Below, piece by piece: positions 17,005 through 27,270 of a stretch of 64,000 nucleotides of DNA. The first letter of the stretch is position 1. The number at the start of each line of letters is the position of its first letter. The notes under the pieces were generated by a model. It was not told where the DNA came from. It saw nothing but the letters and a program-made list of their open reading frames with translations, and searched no databases. Made by a program: the position numbers and the translations under genes. Source of the DNA: Pseudomonas poae (GTDB taxonomy: Bacteria > Pseudomonadota > Gammaproteobacteria > Pseudomonadales > Pseudomonadaceae); the NCBI GenBank assembly GCA_004000515.1, contig CP034537.1, positions 5,656,001 through 5,720,000 of the forward strand. Direction: 5' to 3'.

Positions 17005-20000
17005 TCAAACCCCTTGGGTAACGGTGGTCGCCAACGTGGCGTGCTGGCGACGCCCGTGGACCAGACTGAAAATCAGCGGAACCAGAATCAACGTGGCGAT
17101 GGTGGCAAACGCCAGGCCGCCGATCACCGCACGGCCGAGCGGCGCGTTCTGCTCGCCGCCCTCTCCCATGCCCAGGGCCATGGGCGCCATGCCGATGATC
17201 ATCGAAATGGCCGTCATCAACACCGGGCGCAACCGGGTAAAGCCGGCCTCCAGCGCGGCCTGCACCGCATCGCCGTGCACCGCCAGGCGTTCACGGCAGA
17301 AACTCACGACAAGGATGGCGTTGGCCGTGGCCACGCCCATGCACATGATCGCCCCGGTCAGCGCCGGCACCGACAACGGTGTATGAGTGACGAACAGCAT
17401 CCACACAATGCCCGCCAGTGCGGCAGGCAGCGCGGTGATGATCACGAACGGGTCGGCCCAGGACTGGAAGTTGACCACGATCAGCAAGTAGATCAGCACC
17501 ACCGCGCCGAGCAGGCCGAACAGCAAGCCGCTGAACGCCGCATTCATGGTTTGCACCTGGCCCTGCAGGATCACCTTGGAGCCGGTGGGCACTTCACCGG
17601 CGTGGGCGGCGATGATCTTCTGGATATCGGCGGCGACGCCACCGAGGTCGCGGTCCTGGATCGCGGTGAGTACTTCCACCACCGGCTGGATATCCGACTG
17701 GGTGATCACCGAATTGCTGTGGCTGCGCTGGATGTTGGCCAGGCCGCCCAGGGTTTGGTCGGTGGCCACCCCGCTGCTGCCGCTCAACGGCAGGTTATGC
17801 AGGGCCGCGAGGCTTTCGAGGCTGTATTGCGGGGTCTGCATGACAATCGGGTAGGAGATGCCATTCGCCGGGTTCAGCCAGAACGTCGGCGCCACCTGGC
17901 TGGAACCGGCGAGGTTGACCACCAGGCTGTTGGTCACGTCACGCTCGGTGAGCCCGACCAACTGCGCGCGGGTGCGGTCCACGTCGATATTGAACGTCGG
18001 CAATTGCCGCGACTGCTGGATACGCGCATCCACCACCCCCGGCACCCGGCGGATATCACGCAGCAATGCGCTGGCATAGGTGAAGTTGCCCGCCAGGTTG
18101 TTGCCGGTAATCTGCAGGTCAATCGGGGCTGACGAACCGAAGTTGAGGATCTGCCCCACGATGTCCGAAGCCGGGAACGAGAACACCGCACTCGGGAATT
18201 CCCGTGGCAGGCTTTCACGCAGTTCGCGCATGTACTCGGCCGTCGGGCGATGGCCTTCGTTGAGGCTGATCTGGATATCGCTGTCCTGCGAGCCAACGGT
18301 GCCGGTGTTGTTGTACACCACGTTGATGCCGCTGATGGACAGGCCAATGTTGTCCACCAGCGCCTTGAGTTCCTGGGCCGGCACTTTGCGGCGAATCGAA
18401 TTTTCGATATCGGCGATCAGCCGCGCATTGCTTTCCACCCGCGTGCCCACCGGAGCGCGCACATGCAGCAGGATCAAGCCGGAATCGACTTCGGGAAAGA
18501 AGTTGCTGCCCAGGAACGGTACCAGCGCAAACGACACCGCGACAAACGCCAGCAGGCCGATCACCACGGTGCGCCGATGGTGCAAGGCGCTGTCCAGGAC
18601 GCGGTGATAACGCTCGCGAAAGCCCTCGAAGCGTCGCTCGAAACCACGCTGGAAATTCACCAGTGGGTTGCGCGACGGCGCATGCCCATCCTCGCCGTGC
18701 ACATGCGGTTTGAGCAGGTAGTTGGCGAGGGTCGGCACCAGGGTTCGCGACAGGATGAACGAGGCGATCATGGCGAAGATCACCGCTTCGGCCATTGGCA
18801 CGAACAGAAAGCGCGCCACGCCGTCGAGGGAAGAACATCGGCACGAACACGATGCAGATACACAGCAGCGAGACGAATGCCGGGGTGACGATCTGCGCGG
18901 CGCCGTCGAGGATCGCGGTCTCCACCGGCTTGCCCTGCTCCAGGTGCCAGTTGATGTTCTCGATGGTCACCGTGGCGTCATCCACCAGGATCCCCACTGC
19001 CAGCGCCAGGCCACCGAGGGTCATGATATTCAGGGTTTCACCGAGGGCCGACAGTGTGGCAATCGAGGCGAGAATCGCCAGCGGAATCGAGGTGGCGATG
19101 ATCACCGTCGAACGCCAACTGCCGAGGAACAGCAGAATCATCAGGCTGGTCAGCGCCGCCGCAATCAGGCCTTCACGGGCCACGCCACTGATGGCCGAGC
19201 GCACGAACAGCGACTGGTCGCCGATCAGGTCGATATTCAGGTTGGGTGGCAAGGCGGCCTTGTTATCCGCGAGTTTCTCCTTGATCCCGGCGATCACGCC
19301 AAGGGTAGAAGCCGAACCGGTCTTGAGCACTGGCAGCAATACCGAACGGTTGCCGTTCACGTGCACGATATTGGTTTGCGGCGGGTTGCCGTCGCGCACC
19401 GTGGCCACGTCGCGGATCAACACGGTAGTGCCGTCGGCGGTCTTGATCGGCAGGTTTTCCAGGTCGTGGAAGTCCGACGGCGCGTTGTTCAGTTGCAGGT
19501 TGAATTCGTAGCTGCCGATCTTTTGCGTGCCCACCGGGGTGATCAGGTTCTGAGTCGCCAACGCGTTAGCAACGTCTTGCGCCGACAGGCCACGGGCTTG
19601 CATGCGCGCTGAATCGAGGTCGATCTGCACCTGACGGCTCTTGCCGCCAAACGGATACGGCAACGCCGCACCGGCCACGGTGGTGAGCATCAGGCGTACC
19701 TGGTTCAGGCCGATATCCCCCAGGCGCTGCTCGCTCAAGCCGGGGCCCGACAATGCCAGCTGCACGATGGGCACGGTCGAGGCGCTGTAGTTGAGCACCA
19801 GCGGCGGCACGGTGCCGGGCGGTAACTGGCGCAGGATCGCCTGGGACACCGACGTCACCTGGGCGTTGGCCGTACTGATATTGACCCCGGGCTGGAAGAA
19901 CACCTTGACGATGCCAAAGCCATTCATCGACTGCGCTTCGATATGGCGGATGTCATTCACGGTGGTGGTCAGCACCCGCTCGAACGGCGAGGTAATGCGC

Positions 20001-20184
20001 CCGGCCATCTGGTCCGGCGGCAAGCCGGTGTATTGCCAGATCACGGCGATCACCGGAATGCGGATTTCCGGGAAGATGTCAGTGGGGTTCGCCAGGCCGC
20101 AAGCGGGCCGATAATCAGAATGAAAATGGCCAATACCAGGAAGGTATAAGGGCGCCGCAACGCGATGCGCACGAGGCTCAGCAT
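17005..20184 (-). CDS. RND multidrug efflux pump, inner-membrane permease (two frame breaks)
   Basis: Proton-driven AcrB/MdtB-type transporter of about 1060 residues. N-terminus 'MLSLVRIALRRPYTFLVLAIFILI' (TM1), then 'TDIFPEIRIPVIAVIWQYTGLPPDQM', 'GLALAVGILVDDATVTIENI' (TM4 with the proton-relay Asp pair) and in the second half 'GAIMCMGVATANAILVVSF' and 'LRPVLMTAISMIIGMAPMALG'. Breaks near 20085 (one C missing) and 18830 (one C extra). First gene of the operon, so the order is pump-adaptor-channel rather than the commoner adaptor-pump-channel. The MarR gene is divergent. Confidence 0.95.
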
Positions 20185-20251
20185 AGGGTTGAATCCAGAC
20201 AGGAGTGGAACAGCCAAGCCCCCGCAAAAAGAGGCATACGCCACGATATCG

Positions 20252-20277
20252 AATTTAGTGGCGTACGCAACTAAATT
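20252..20277. promoter_or_regulatory. Candidate MarR operator of the RND operon
   Basis: Perfect 8-base inverted repeat AATTTAGT / ACTAAATT separated by 10 bases that themselves contain the palindrome GCGTACGC (20261-20268). Located in the divergent promoter, 68 bases before the pump start and about 120 bases before the MarR gene. Size and symmetry fit a MarR dimer site. Confidence 0.6.
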
Positions 20278-20395
20278 GTTTCAAGCTGTCTCAGTCTTCA
20301 TCTAGCCGGCTATCTTCGGTCTGAAAGGCCTTGTCCTGATGGGTCCGGTGGGCATAATTGCCCGCGTCGTTTTTTGTATCAGAGAGTATTCGCCC

Positions 20396-20865
20396 TTGAA
20401 AGCCGCCAAGCCCTGCTCCGAGAACCCCAGCGCCTGCGTGAACGGTGCGGTGCGCCGCACCTCCGCCGCCTGGCCCAGATCTACGACGAGGCCTACGCAC
20501 CCTGCGGCTTGAAAGCGACCCAATACGCGGTGCTCAACCATATCGCCAAGGCCGGTACACCGAAGATGGGCGAACTGGCGCAAACCCTGGTCATGGACCT
20601 GTCTGCGCTTGGCCATACCCTCAAGCCCTTGGTGCGCGATGGGTTGGTGGAACTGCGCGTGGACGACCTCGACCGCCGCACCCGCCGCGTGTTGCTGACG
20701 GAACAAGGCACGCTCACGCATGCGGCGGCCCGGCGTATTTCACTGAAAATGGCCGAGCGCTTCGACCAGGCGTTTGGCCGAGAGGCCGCCGCGCAACTGC
20801 GCCAAACCCTGGACTTTATCGCTTCCGATGAGTTTGCCCTGGCGCTGCTGGCCAAGGATGACTAA
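20396..20865 (+). CDS. MarR-family transcriptional regulator (frame broken near N-terminus)
   Basis: Winged-helix repressor of about 155 residues. Core: 'YDEAYAPCGLKATQYAVLNHIAKAGTPKMGELAQTL' with recognition helix 'MDLSALGHTLKPLVRDGLVELR' and wing 'DDLDRRTRRVLLTEQG'. I propose TTG 20396 (LKAAKPCSENPSACVNGAVRR), which has AGAGAG upstream. One base must be added near 20463 to join it to the core. An alternative start in the core frame at 20374 gives an N-terminus without family character. Divergent from the RND operon, hence its likely repressor. Confidence 0.85.
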
Positions 20866-21962
20866 ACCAGCGGCTGGTGGTTGGTCACGCAGTGAATGCC
20901 GCCACCGCCCGCTGCGATCGCATCAATGTTGAGTTGCACCACCTGGCGATTCGGGTAAAGCCGCGACAGCAGGTCCAACGCCGTGCGATCCGCCTCCGGG
21001 TCGCCGAACTCAGGCGCAATCACCGCGCCGTTGATCACGAAGTAATTGATATAGCCAGCTGCAAAGTCGGCATTGCCTTTGCTGAACTTGCTTTTGCGCG
21101 GGTTAAGCGGAGGCGACACGGTGTGGACCTGCAAGGCGCGGCCGTCGGCGTCGGTGGCGCTCTTGAGGATGTCCAGGTGCGCCAGGGTGACCTTGTGGTC
21201 ATAAGACTCGGGGTCGGTGTCGAGGTTGGCGAGCACCACGCCGGGTGAGACAAAGCGCGCGTAGAAATCCACATGGGCATCCGTGATGTCCTTGCCCTTG
21301 ATACCCGGCAGCCAAATGATCTTGCGCAGGCCCAGGCGCTCCTTGAGTTCAGCCTCGACATCCGCCTTGCTCCAATCGGGGTTGCGGTTGCGATTGATCC
21401 AACTGCTTTCGGTCATGATGCCAGTGCCCAGGCCATCCACCTCAATCGCCCCACCCTCGCCCACCAATTCGCTACGAATGTGGCGCGCGCCGGTTTGTTC
21501 GGCCACCAGGGCGGCCAATTGCGCGTCGTCGTCATGCTGCTGCTTGTTGCCCCAGCCGTTGAAATTGAAATCCACCGCGCCCTGGCCACCGGTGCCGTCG
21601 ATGACGAAATTGGCGCCTGTGTCGCGCATCCAGATGTCGTCCAGCTCGGTGTGCACGAAGGTGATATTGCGCGTGCCGCAGTGCTGCTGCGCCAGTGCGC
21701 GCTCATCTTCGCGGCAAAACACCGTGACCGGCTCATAGGCTGCGATTGCCCGGGCGATGCGGCCCAGCGCGGCCTGTACGTCGGCGGTGAAATCCTCCCA
21801 GATCGCCTCCTGGGCACCGAAGGCGATGAAGGCCTGGTGGTGTTTTTCGCCTTCGTCGGGCATGTAGAAGCGACCGTTGACGGCTGCGCGGGCGTGGGTG
21901 GTGAGCACGGTCATGGCGCTGACCACGGCGGCTTGTTTGAGGAAGGTACGGCGGGTTGGCAT
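20862..21962 (-). CDS. Tat-exported agmatine deiminase (peptidylarginine-deiminase family)
   Basis: Guanidino-group hydrolase of the AguA/PPAD superfamily, 366 residues, intact. The N-terminus 'MPTRRTFLKQAAVVSAMTVLTTHARA' is a twin-arginine signal, so the enzyme is probably periplasmic. Catalytic features: 'ELDDIWMRDTGANFVI' (Asp), 'VGEGGAIEVDGLG', 'DAHVDFYARFV' (His) and nucleophile Cys in 'GGGGIHCVTNHQP'. Most AguA proteins, including the one encoded at 24052, are cytoplasmic. ATG 21962 is set by the signal peptide. The stop overlaps that of the convergent MarR gene. Confidence 0.9.
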   Translation of the reverse strand: MPTRRTFLKQAAVVSAMTVLTTHARAAVNGRFYMPDEGEKHHQAFIAFGAQEAIWEDFTADVQAALGRIARAIAAYEPVTVFCREDERALAQQHCGTRNITFVHTELDDIWMRDTGANFVIDGTGGQGAVDFNFNGWGNKQQHDDDAQLAALVAEQTGARHIRSELVGEGGAIEVDGLGTGIMTESSWINRNRNPDWSKADVEAELKERLGLRKIIWLPGIKGKDITDAHVDFYARFVSPGVVLANLDTDPESYDHKVTLAHLDILKSATDADGRALQVHTVSPPLNPRKSKFSKGNADFAAGYINYFVINGAVIAPEFGDPEADRTALDLLSRLYPNRQVVQLNIDAIAAGGGGIHCVTNHQPLV

Positions 21963-22003
21963 GGTGGTTCCTGAAATACAGTATCGAATCAAAAAAGATC
22001 CCC

Positions 22004-22094
22004 GTAGTGAGCGAGCTTGCTCGCGCCGGGCTGCGTAGCGGCCCCAAAAAAAGCGAAAGCGACACACTCCAGCGCGAGCAAGCTCGCTCACTAC
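22004..22094. repeat. REP doublet (GTAGTGAGCGAGCTTG family)
   Basis: Inverted pair GTAGTGAGCGAGCTTGCTCG and CGAGCAAGCTCGCTCACTAC, in the short gap between the binding-protein gene and the Tat-exported deiminase gene. Confidence 0.9.
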
Positions 22095-22097
22095 ATA

Positions 22098-23176
22098 TCA
22101 ATCATTGTTGGTTTTGAATTTAGTCCACACGCGCATCCGTGCACGCATATCGGCCTGAGGGATGTCCTTGCCGGCGATCAACCGGTCAAAGGTTGCGGCG
22201 TCGGGATAGATCTGCGGGTTGTCACGCATGCTGGCCTCCACATCGGGCCGGGCCTTGGCGTTGGCGGTGGGGTAACCGGTGAAGTTGGTGATGGCGGCCA
22301 TGTTCTGCGGGCGCATCACAAAGTTGATAAACGCGTAGGCGTATTCCGGGTGTTGGGCGTCGACCGGTATGGCCATGGTGTCCATCCACACCGTGGTGCC
22401 TTCGCGGGGGATGTGATAGCCGAAGGTCACCGGTTTGCCGGCGGCATCGGCGGCGCGTTGGGCCTGGGTCATGTCGCCGCTGTAGCCCAGGGACAGGCAC
22501 AGGTTGCCGTTGACCAGGTCGGTCACCGGTTGCGACTGGAACTTGCGGATGTACGGGCGCAGCTTGAGCAGCAACTCGCTGGCCGCCGCCAGGTCTTCGC
22601 GCTTGGCACTGCGCGGGTCGCGGCCCAAATAGTTGAGCACCACGGCCAACACTTCATCCGGCGAGTCGATCAGCGAGATACCGCAGTCGGCAAACTTGGC
22701 GGCCAGTTCCGGCTTGAACAACAAGTCCAGGCTGTTGACCGGTGCATTCGGCAGGCGTTGTTCGATCTGCCGGTGTTGTAGGTCAGGCCGATGGTGCCCC
22801 AGGTGTAGGGCACCGTCGCCTTGTTCGAGTTGACGTAGTGGCTGCGCAGTTTCTGCAACCCCGGCTCGATATCGTCCAGCGCGGTGAGCTTGGCAGGGTC
22901 CAGCGCCTGCAGGCTGCCCGCGCGCATCAGGCGCTCGGCCACGGTGTCGCCGGGGAAGATCAGGTCGTAGCCACTGCCGCCGGCCATCAACTTGGCTTCC
23001 AGGGTTTCGCTGCCGTCCATCACGTCGTAGATCACCTTGATACCGGTCTCGGCGGTGAATGTGGCCAGGGTGTCGGCGGCAAAGTAGTCGGCCCAATTGT
23101 AGAGCTTGAGGGTTTTATCTTCGGCCGCGACGCAGGTGGCGGTGAGCATCAGGGTGCAGGTCAGGAGCAGCTTCAT
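22098..23176 (-). CDS. PotF-like polyamine ABC transporter substrate-binding protein (frame broken)
   Basis: Periplasmic spermidine/putrescine-type binding protein of about 358 residues. Signal peptide 'MKLLLTCTLMLTATCVAAED', then the PotD/PotF opening 'LKLYNWADYFAADTLATFTAETGIKVIYD', 'GGSGYDLIFPGDTVAERLM' and 'GNLCLSLGYSGDMTQAQRAADAAG'. One base is missing near 22770 (TYNTG..QIEQRLPNAPVNSL). ATG 23176 overlaps the stop of the amidase gene (ATGA). No permease or ATPase genes accompany it, so it must use a transporter encoded elsewhere or act as a sensor-type binder. Confidence 0.92.
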
Positions 23177-24055
23177 GATTGACGTCCGTCCAGGGTGAGC
23201 AGGCTGCCGTACATTTCCGGGCGGCGGTCGCGGAAGATGCCCCAGGTCAGGCGTTCCTCGCGCATCGCGGCCAAGTCCAGGCTGTGCACGAGCACGCCGG
23301 TGCTGTCGCGGTCAGCCTCGGCCAACAGCGCGCCCTTGTGGTTGCAGATAAACGACGAACCGTAGAACTGCATGTGCAAGGTTGCGTCGGTGGTCGCCAC
23401 TTCTCGTCCGACCCGGTTGGCTGCCACAACCGGCAGCAGGTTGGCCGCGGCGTGTCCACGCATGGTCATCTGCCAGTGGTCGCGGGAATCAAGGCTGGCA
23501 CAGCCCGGTTCAGAGCCAATGGCCGTGGGAAACAGCAGCACCTCGGCGCCTTGCAACGCCAGGCAGCGCGCGGTCTCGGGAAACCACTGGTCCCAGCAGA
23601 TGCCGATACCCAGGCGCCCGAATGCCGTATCCCACACGCGGAAGCCGGTGTCGCCGGGGCTGAAATACTCCTTCTCCCTGATAACCGATGGCGTTGGGGA
23701 TATGGGTTTTGCGATACACCCCCAGCAATTGCCCGTCGGCATCGGCGACGCTCAGGGAGTTGAAGAACGCATTGCCGGCTTTTTCAAACCAGCTCAGCGG
23801 CAGCACGACGCCCAGTTCCTTGGCCAAGGCGGCAAAGCGCTTGAGCACCGGGCTGCGTTGATATTCCTCGGCCAGGGCCAAATGCTTGTGGTGCTGCTCG
23901 ATACAAAAATACGGTGTGGCGAACAACTCCTGCAGCAGGATCACCTGGGCGCCCTTCGCCGCCGCCTCGCGCACCAACTGCTCGGCACGATCAAGGTTGC
24001 CTGGCAAGTCCCAGGTGCACGGCATCTGGGTGGTGGCAATCGTCAACCGGCTCAT
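23173..24055 (-). CDS. aguB: N-carbamoylputrescine amidase AguB (frame broken)
   Basis: Nitrilase-superfamily enzyme that hydrolyses N-carbamoylputrescine to putrescine, CO2 and ammonia. Catalytic triad regions: Glu in 'ILLQELFATPYFC', Lys in 'LLGVYRKTHIPN' and Cys in 'LGIGICWDQWFPETAR'. Near 23678 one G is in excess (AIGYQ..EKEYFSPGDTGF). The protein ends ..EMYGSLLTLDGRQS. ATG 24055 overlaps the stop of aguA by ATGA, and the 3' end overlaps the potF-like gene, so the three genes form one tightly coupled operon. Confidence 0.94.
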
Positions 24056-25100
24056 GGCATCACCTGCGCGGGTTGCTGCTGGGTGATGCAATGCACCCCG
24101 CCGCCGCCATGGGCCAGATGGTTGATGTGCACCGGTACGATTTCGCGACCGGGGAACGCCTGGGCCAACACCCCAGCCGCGACCTGGTCGGCGGCAATGC
24201 CGTAGGCCGGCATGATGATTGCGCCGTTGGCGATGTAGAAGTTGGTGTAGGAGGCGCAGAACACCTCGGCCTCGGTGTCGACGGCGTCGGTGGCTTCGAA
24301 CAGTTCGAGCATTTCAAAGCGGCGACCTCGGGCGTCGGTGGCCAGTTCCAAGGCACGGCGGTTTTCGCGCACCACTTCGGCGTAGACCGAACCTCTGTCG
24401 TGGGTAGCGTCCACCAGCAGTACGCCGGGGCGGGCAAAGGCGCAAACGCCGTCGACGTGCCCGTCAGTCATGTCACCGGTGACATGATCCGGGTCGCCGG
24501 GCAGCCAGATGGTTTTCTTGATGCCCAGCAGGCGCGCAAAATGGCCTCCACCTCGGCTTTGGTCATGCCAGGGTTGCGGTTGGGGTTGAGCAATACCGAC
24601 TCGGTGGTGATCAGCGTGCCTTCGCCGTCCACATGGATGGCGCCGCCTTCATTGCCCAGCGGCGTGCCGAAACACCCCAGGCCCAGGTCGTTGAGTACCC
24701 GGCGCGCCAGGCTTTCATCCAGGTCATGGGCCGACTTGCCGCCCCACGCATTGAAGCGCCAGCTCACGCCGGCAACGCCTTGCTGCGGGTGGCAGATGAA
24801 ACTCGGGCCCGAATCCCGGCACCAGCTGTCGTTAACCGCCTGCTCGATCAGCTCGATACCCGCCCCGCACAAGGCTTTGGCGCCCGCCACTGCCGAGGGG
24901 TCAACGACCATCTTCACCGGTTCGAACCGCGCAATGGCATTGGCGACCCGAGCAAAGTCCTGCTGCACTTGGGCCAGGGTCACGCCCCAGGTGGTTTCCC
25001 ACAGCGCCTGGTTATGCGGCCAGACCATCCAGGTTGCCGCATGCCGGGACCACTCCGCGGGCATCCACCAACCGTTGTTGTGCATTGCATTCTGCTGCAT
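24052..25100 (-). CDS. aguA: Agmatine deiminase AguA (frame broken)
   Basis: Cytoplasmic agmatine iminohydrolase making N-carbamoylputrescine and ammonia. Features: 'NNGWWMPAEWSRHAATWMVWPHN' at the N-terminus, 'AVNDSWCRDSGPSFI' , 'LGNEGGAIHVDGEGTL', 'DGHVDGVCAFARPG' and nucleophile Cys in 'GGGGVHCITQQQPAQ'. One T is missing near 24539 (VEAIF..ARLLGIKKTIWLPG). First gene of the aguA-aguB-potF-like operon, divergent from a LysR regulator. No signal peptide, unlike the paralogue at 20862. Confidence 0.94.
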
Positions 25101-25234
25101 GACAAGTACCTTTGAGTTAAGTCATTGTGTTCAGGTAAAACTGACCGCGGAGTCTTGGCATGCATGCTACGGTGGCTCTAAAGACCAAACAAACGATGGA
25201 TTTTGTAGAAAACTGATTAGAGGAACTTATCAGC
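25101..25234. promoter_or_regulatory. aguA / LysR divergent intergenic region
   Basis: This 134-base gap must hold both promoters. It includes a 10-base palindrome GCATGCATGC at 25158-25167. I cannot identify convincing -35/-10 boxes. Confidence 0.4.
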
Positions 25235-26101
25235 ATGCTCAACCACTGGCCGCCCCTCGGCACCCTGCGTGGCTTTGAAGCCGCTGCCCGGCTGGGCAGT
25301 TTCCACAAGGCCGCCGAAGAACTGCACCTGACCCAATCAGCGATCAGCCAGCAGATCCGCAGCCTGGAGGCGTACCTGGAGCAACCGCTGTTTTTGCGCA
25401 GCGGCCGCAGCGTGAGCCTCACCGACGCCGGTCATGACTTCCTCAGCACCACCCAGGCGCTGTTGCAGCAACTGGCGGTGGGCGTGCGGCGCCTGGGGCA
25501 GTACCGCAAACCCAATCAACTGGTGCTCAACACCACGCCGACCTTCGCCCGCCACTGGCTGCTGCCGCGCCTGGCTGATTTCCGCCAGCGCCATCCCGAG
25601 GTCGACCTGTGGATTTTCAGCACCGACGAAGTGCCCGACATGGCCAGCCAGACCATCGACCTGGCGGTACGCGATGACATCAGTTCCCAGGCCGAATGCA
25701 GCTTCACGGTATTGCACGCCGACCGGCTGTTCCCCGCGTGCCACCCGCGCGTACTGACGGTGCCCCAGGCTCAGCGCACCACCCTGCACGGCGAACGTGA
25801 AATGGACTGGAGCCATTGGGCGGTGGAAGCTGGGATCGACGTGGGCCAGCAGGATCAGGGGCTGAATTTTTCCGATCCGGGGTTGTTGCTGGATGCGGTG
25901 TGCAGCGGGCTGGGGATTGGCCTGGTCAGTCAGTTGCTCAGCCACCAGGCGCAACAGGACGGGTTGCTCATGCCCCTGGTGGACGCGACCATCCGCGGCC
26001 CCAGTTGGGCATTGCTGACCCATCGCGACAGCGAAAACGACCCACTGGCGCGCAGTTTCACCGCCTGGCTGCTGGCCCATTTGCAGGTAGACCCCACATG
26101 A
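25235..26101 (+). CDS. LysR-family regulator (GcvA-like)
   Basis: 288-residue regulator, intact. N-terminal winged HTH 'LGTLRGFEAAARLGSFHKAAEELHLTQSAISQQIRSLE' and 'FLRSGRSVSLTDAG', followed by the substrate-binding domain ('FARHWLLPRLADFRQRHPEVDLWIFST', 'DLAVRDD', 'GLGIGLVSQLLS'), arranged as in GcvA-type members. Divergent from aguA, therefore a likely regulator of agmatine use. The stop overlaps the start of mug (ATGA). Confidence 0.93.
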   Translation: MLNHWPPLGTLRGFEAAARLGSFHKAAEELHLTQSAISQQIRSLEAYLEQPLFLRSGRSVSLTDAGHDFLSTTQALLQQLAVGVRRLGQYRKPNQLVLNTTPTFARHWLLPRLADFRQRHPEVDLWIFSTDEVPDMASQTIDLAVRDDISSQAECSFTVLHADRLFPACHPRVLTVPQAQRTTLHGEREMDWSHWAVEAGIDVGQQDQGLNFSDPGLLLDAVCSGLGIGLVSQLLSHQAQQDGLLMPLVDATIRGPSWALLTHRDSENDPLARSFTAWLLAHLQVDPT

Positions 26102-26630
26102 GCGACCGCCTCGAAGACATCCTCGCCGACCACTTGCGCGTGGTGTTCTGCGGCATCAACCCCGGAAAGGGATCCGCCGCCCTCGGCCTGCACTTTGCCA
26201 ATCGCAGCAACCGCTTCTGGCGCACCTTGCACCTGGCCGGGTTCACCCCCATGAGATACACCCCGAAGACGGCCCTACATTACTGCGCTACGGCTGCGGC
26301 CTGACCACCGTGGTGGAGCGCCCTACGGCGAGTGCGGACGAGTTGGCGCGGCATGAATTCACCGATGCGGCGGCAGCGTTTGAACAGAAGATTCGCCGTT
26401 GCCGGCCGCGCTTCGTGGCGTTTCTGGGCAAGCCCGTCTACAGCGCGCTGTCCGGCCAGCGCGACATAGCCTGGGGCCCGCAACCGCAGTTGCTGGGCGG
26501 CGCAGCCGTGTGGGTGCTGCCCAACCCCAGCGGGCGCAACCTGGCGTTCAGCCTGGAGAAATTGGTGCAGGCCTATCGGCAACTGTGGGAAGCCATTGCA
26601 CAGGCCGATCAAGTGCCCTTACTCTCTTGA
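26098..26630 (+). CDS. mug: Mismatch-specific DNA glycosylase Mug (frame broken)
   Basis: Removes uracil or thymine from G:U/G:T mismatches and ethenocytosine. Family motifs 'VVFCGINPGKGSAALGLHFANRSNRFW' at the N-terminus and 'VWVLPNPSGRN' near the C-terminus. One C is missing in the C run near 26250 (GFTP..HEIHPEDGPTLLRYGCGLT). Total about 177 residues. ATG 26098 overlaps the LysR stop by four bases. Likely co-transcribed with the LysR gene although unrelated in function. Confidence 0.92.
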
Positions 26631-26660
26631 GCCAATGACGTTCAAAGCAATGGAGGCTGC

Positions 26661-27257
26661 ATGAAACTGATCGGTATGCTGGACTCGCCTTACGTACGCC
26701 GCGTGGCCATTTCCTTGGACTTATACGGGGTGGATTTTGAGCATCAATCGCTGTCGGTGTTCAGCACCTTCGCGGAGTTTTCCCAGATCAACCCGGTGGT
26801 CAAGGCCCCGACCCTGGTGCTCGACGATGGCACGGTGCTGATGGACTCCAGCCTGATCCTCGACTACCTGGAAAACCTGGCCCCCGCCGATAAAAAGCTG
26901 CTGCCCCAGGCCCCCGCCGCCCGCGCCCACGACCTGCAACTGCTGGGTCTGGCCCTGGCGGCCTGCGAGAAGAGCGTGCAGATCGTGTATGAACACAACC
27001 TGCGCCCGGCCGAGAAACTGCATGCGCCGTGGCTTGATCGAATCAGCGGGCAGTTGCTGGCGGCCTACTCGCTGTTGGAGAAGCAACTGGGTGACAGTGA
27101 TGCACTCGACCAGGCCACCCTCACCGCTGCCGTGGCCTGGTCCTTCAGCCAGTACACCGTGGCGTCGGTGGTGAAGGTGGATGGGTTTCCCAAGCTCAAG
27201 CGCCTGACTGAGCAACTGGAACAGCACCCGGCCTTCAAGAAATACCCGATCGAATGA
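26661..27257 (+). CDS. Glutathione S-transferase family protein
   Basis: 198-residue intact GST. Thioredoxin-like N-terminal domain 'MKLIGMLDSPYVRRVAISLDLYGVDFEH' with the active-site Ser in DSPYVRR, 'NPVVKAPTLVLDDGTVLMDSSLILDYLE' (cis-Pro and glutathione-binding Asp-Ser), then an all-helical C-terminal domain. Resembles E. coli YibF. ATG 26661 has GGAGG nine bases upstream. Substrate unknown. Confidence 0.9.
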   Translation: MKLIGMLDSPYVRRVAISLDLYGVDFEHQSLSVFSTFAEFSQINPVVKAPTLVLDDGTVLMDSSLILDYLENLAPADKKLLPQAPAARAHDLQLLGLALAACEKSVQIVYEHNLRPAEKLHAPWLDRISGQLLAAYSLLEKQLGDSDALDQATLTAAVAWSFSQYTVASVVKVDGFPKLKRLTEQLEQHPAFKKYPIE

Positions 27258-27270
27258 AGACCGCCGTTCA

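Noticed and set aside
16783..18132. 449-codon plus-strand frame opposite the RND pump
   Set aside because: High-GC shadow frame rich in His, Arg and Gln; the minus strand carries an unmistakable RND transporter.
24052..25100. Frameshifted aguA, aguB and potF-like genes as evidence of pathway decay
   Set aside because: Each has one homopolymer-type indel with all catalytic motifs kept, the same pattern as essential-type genes in the window.
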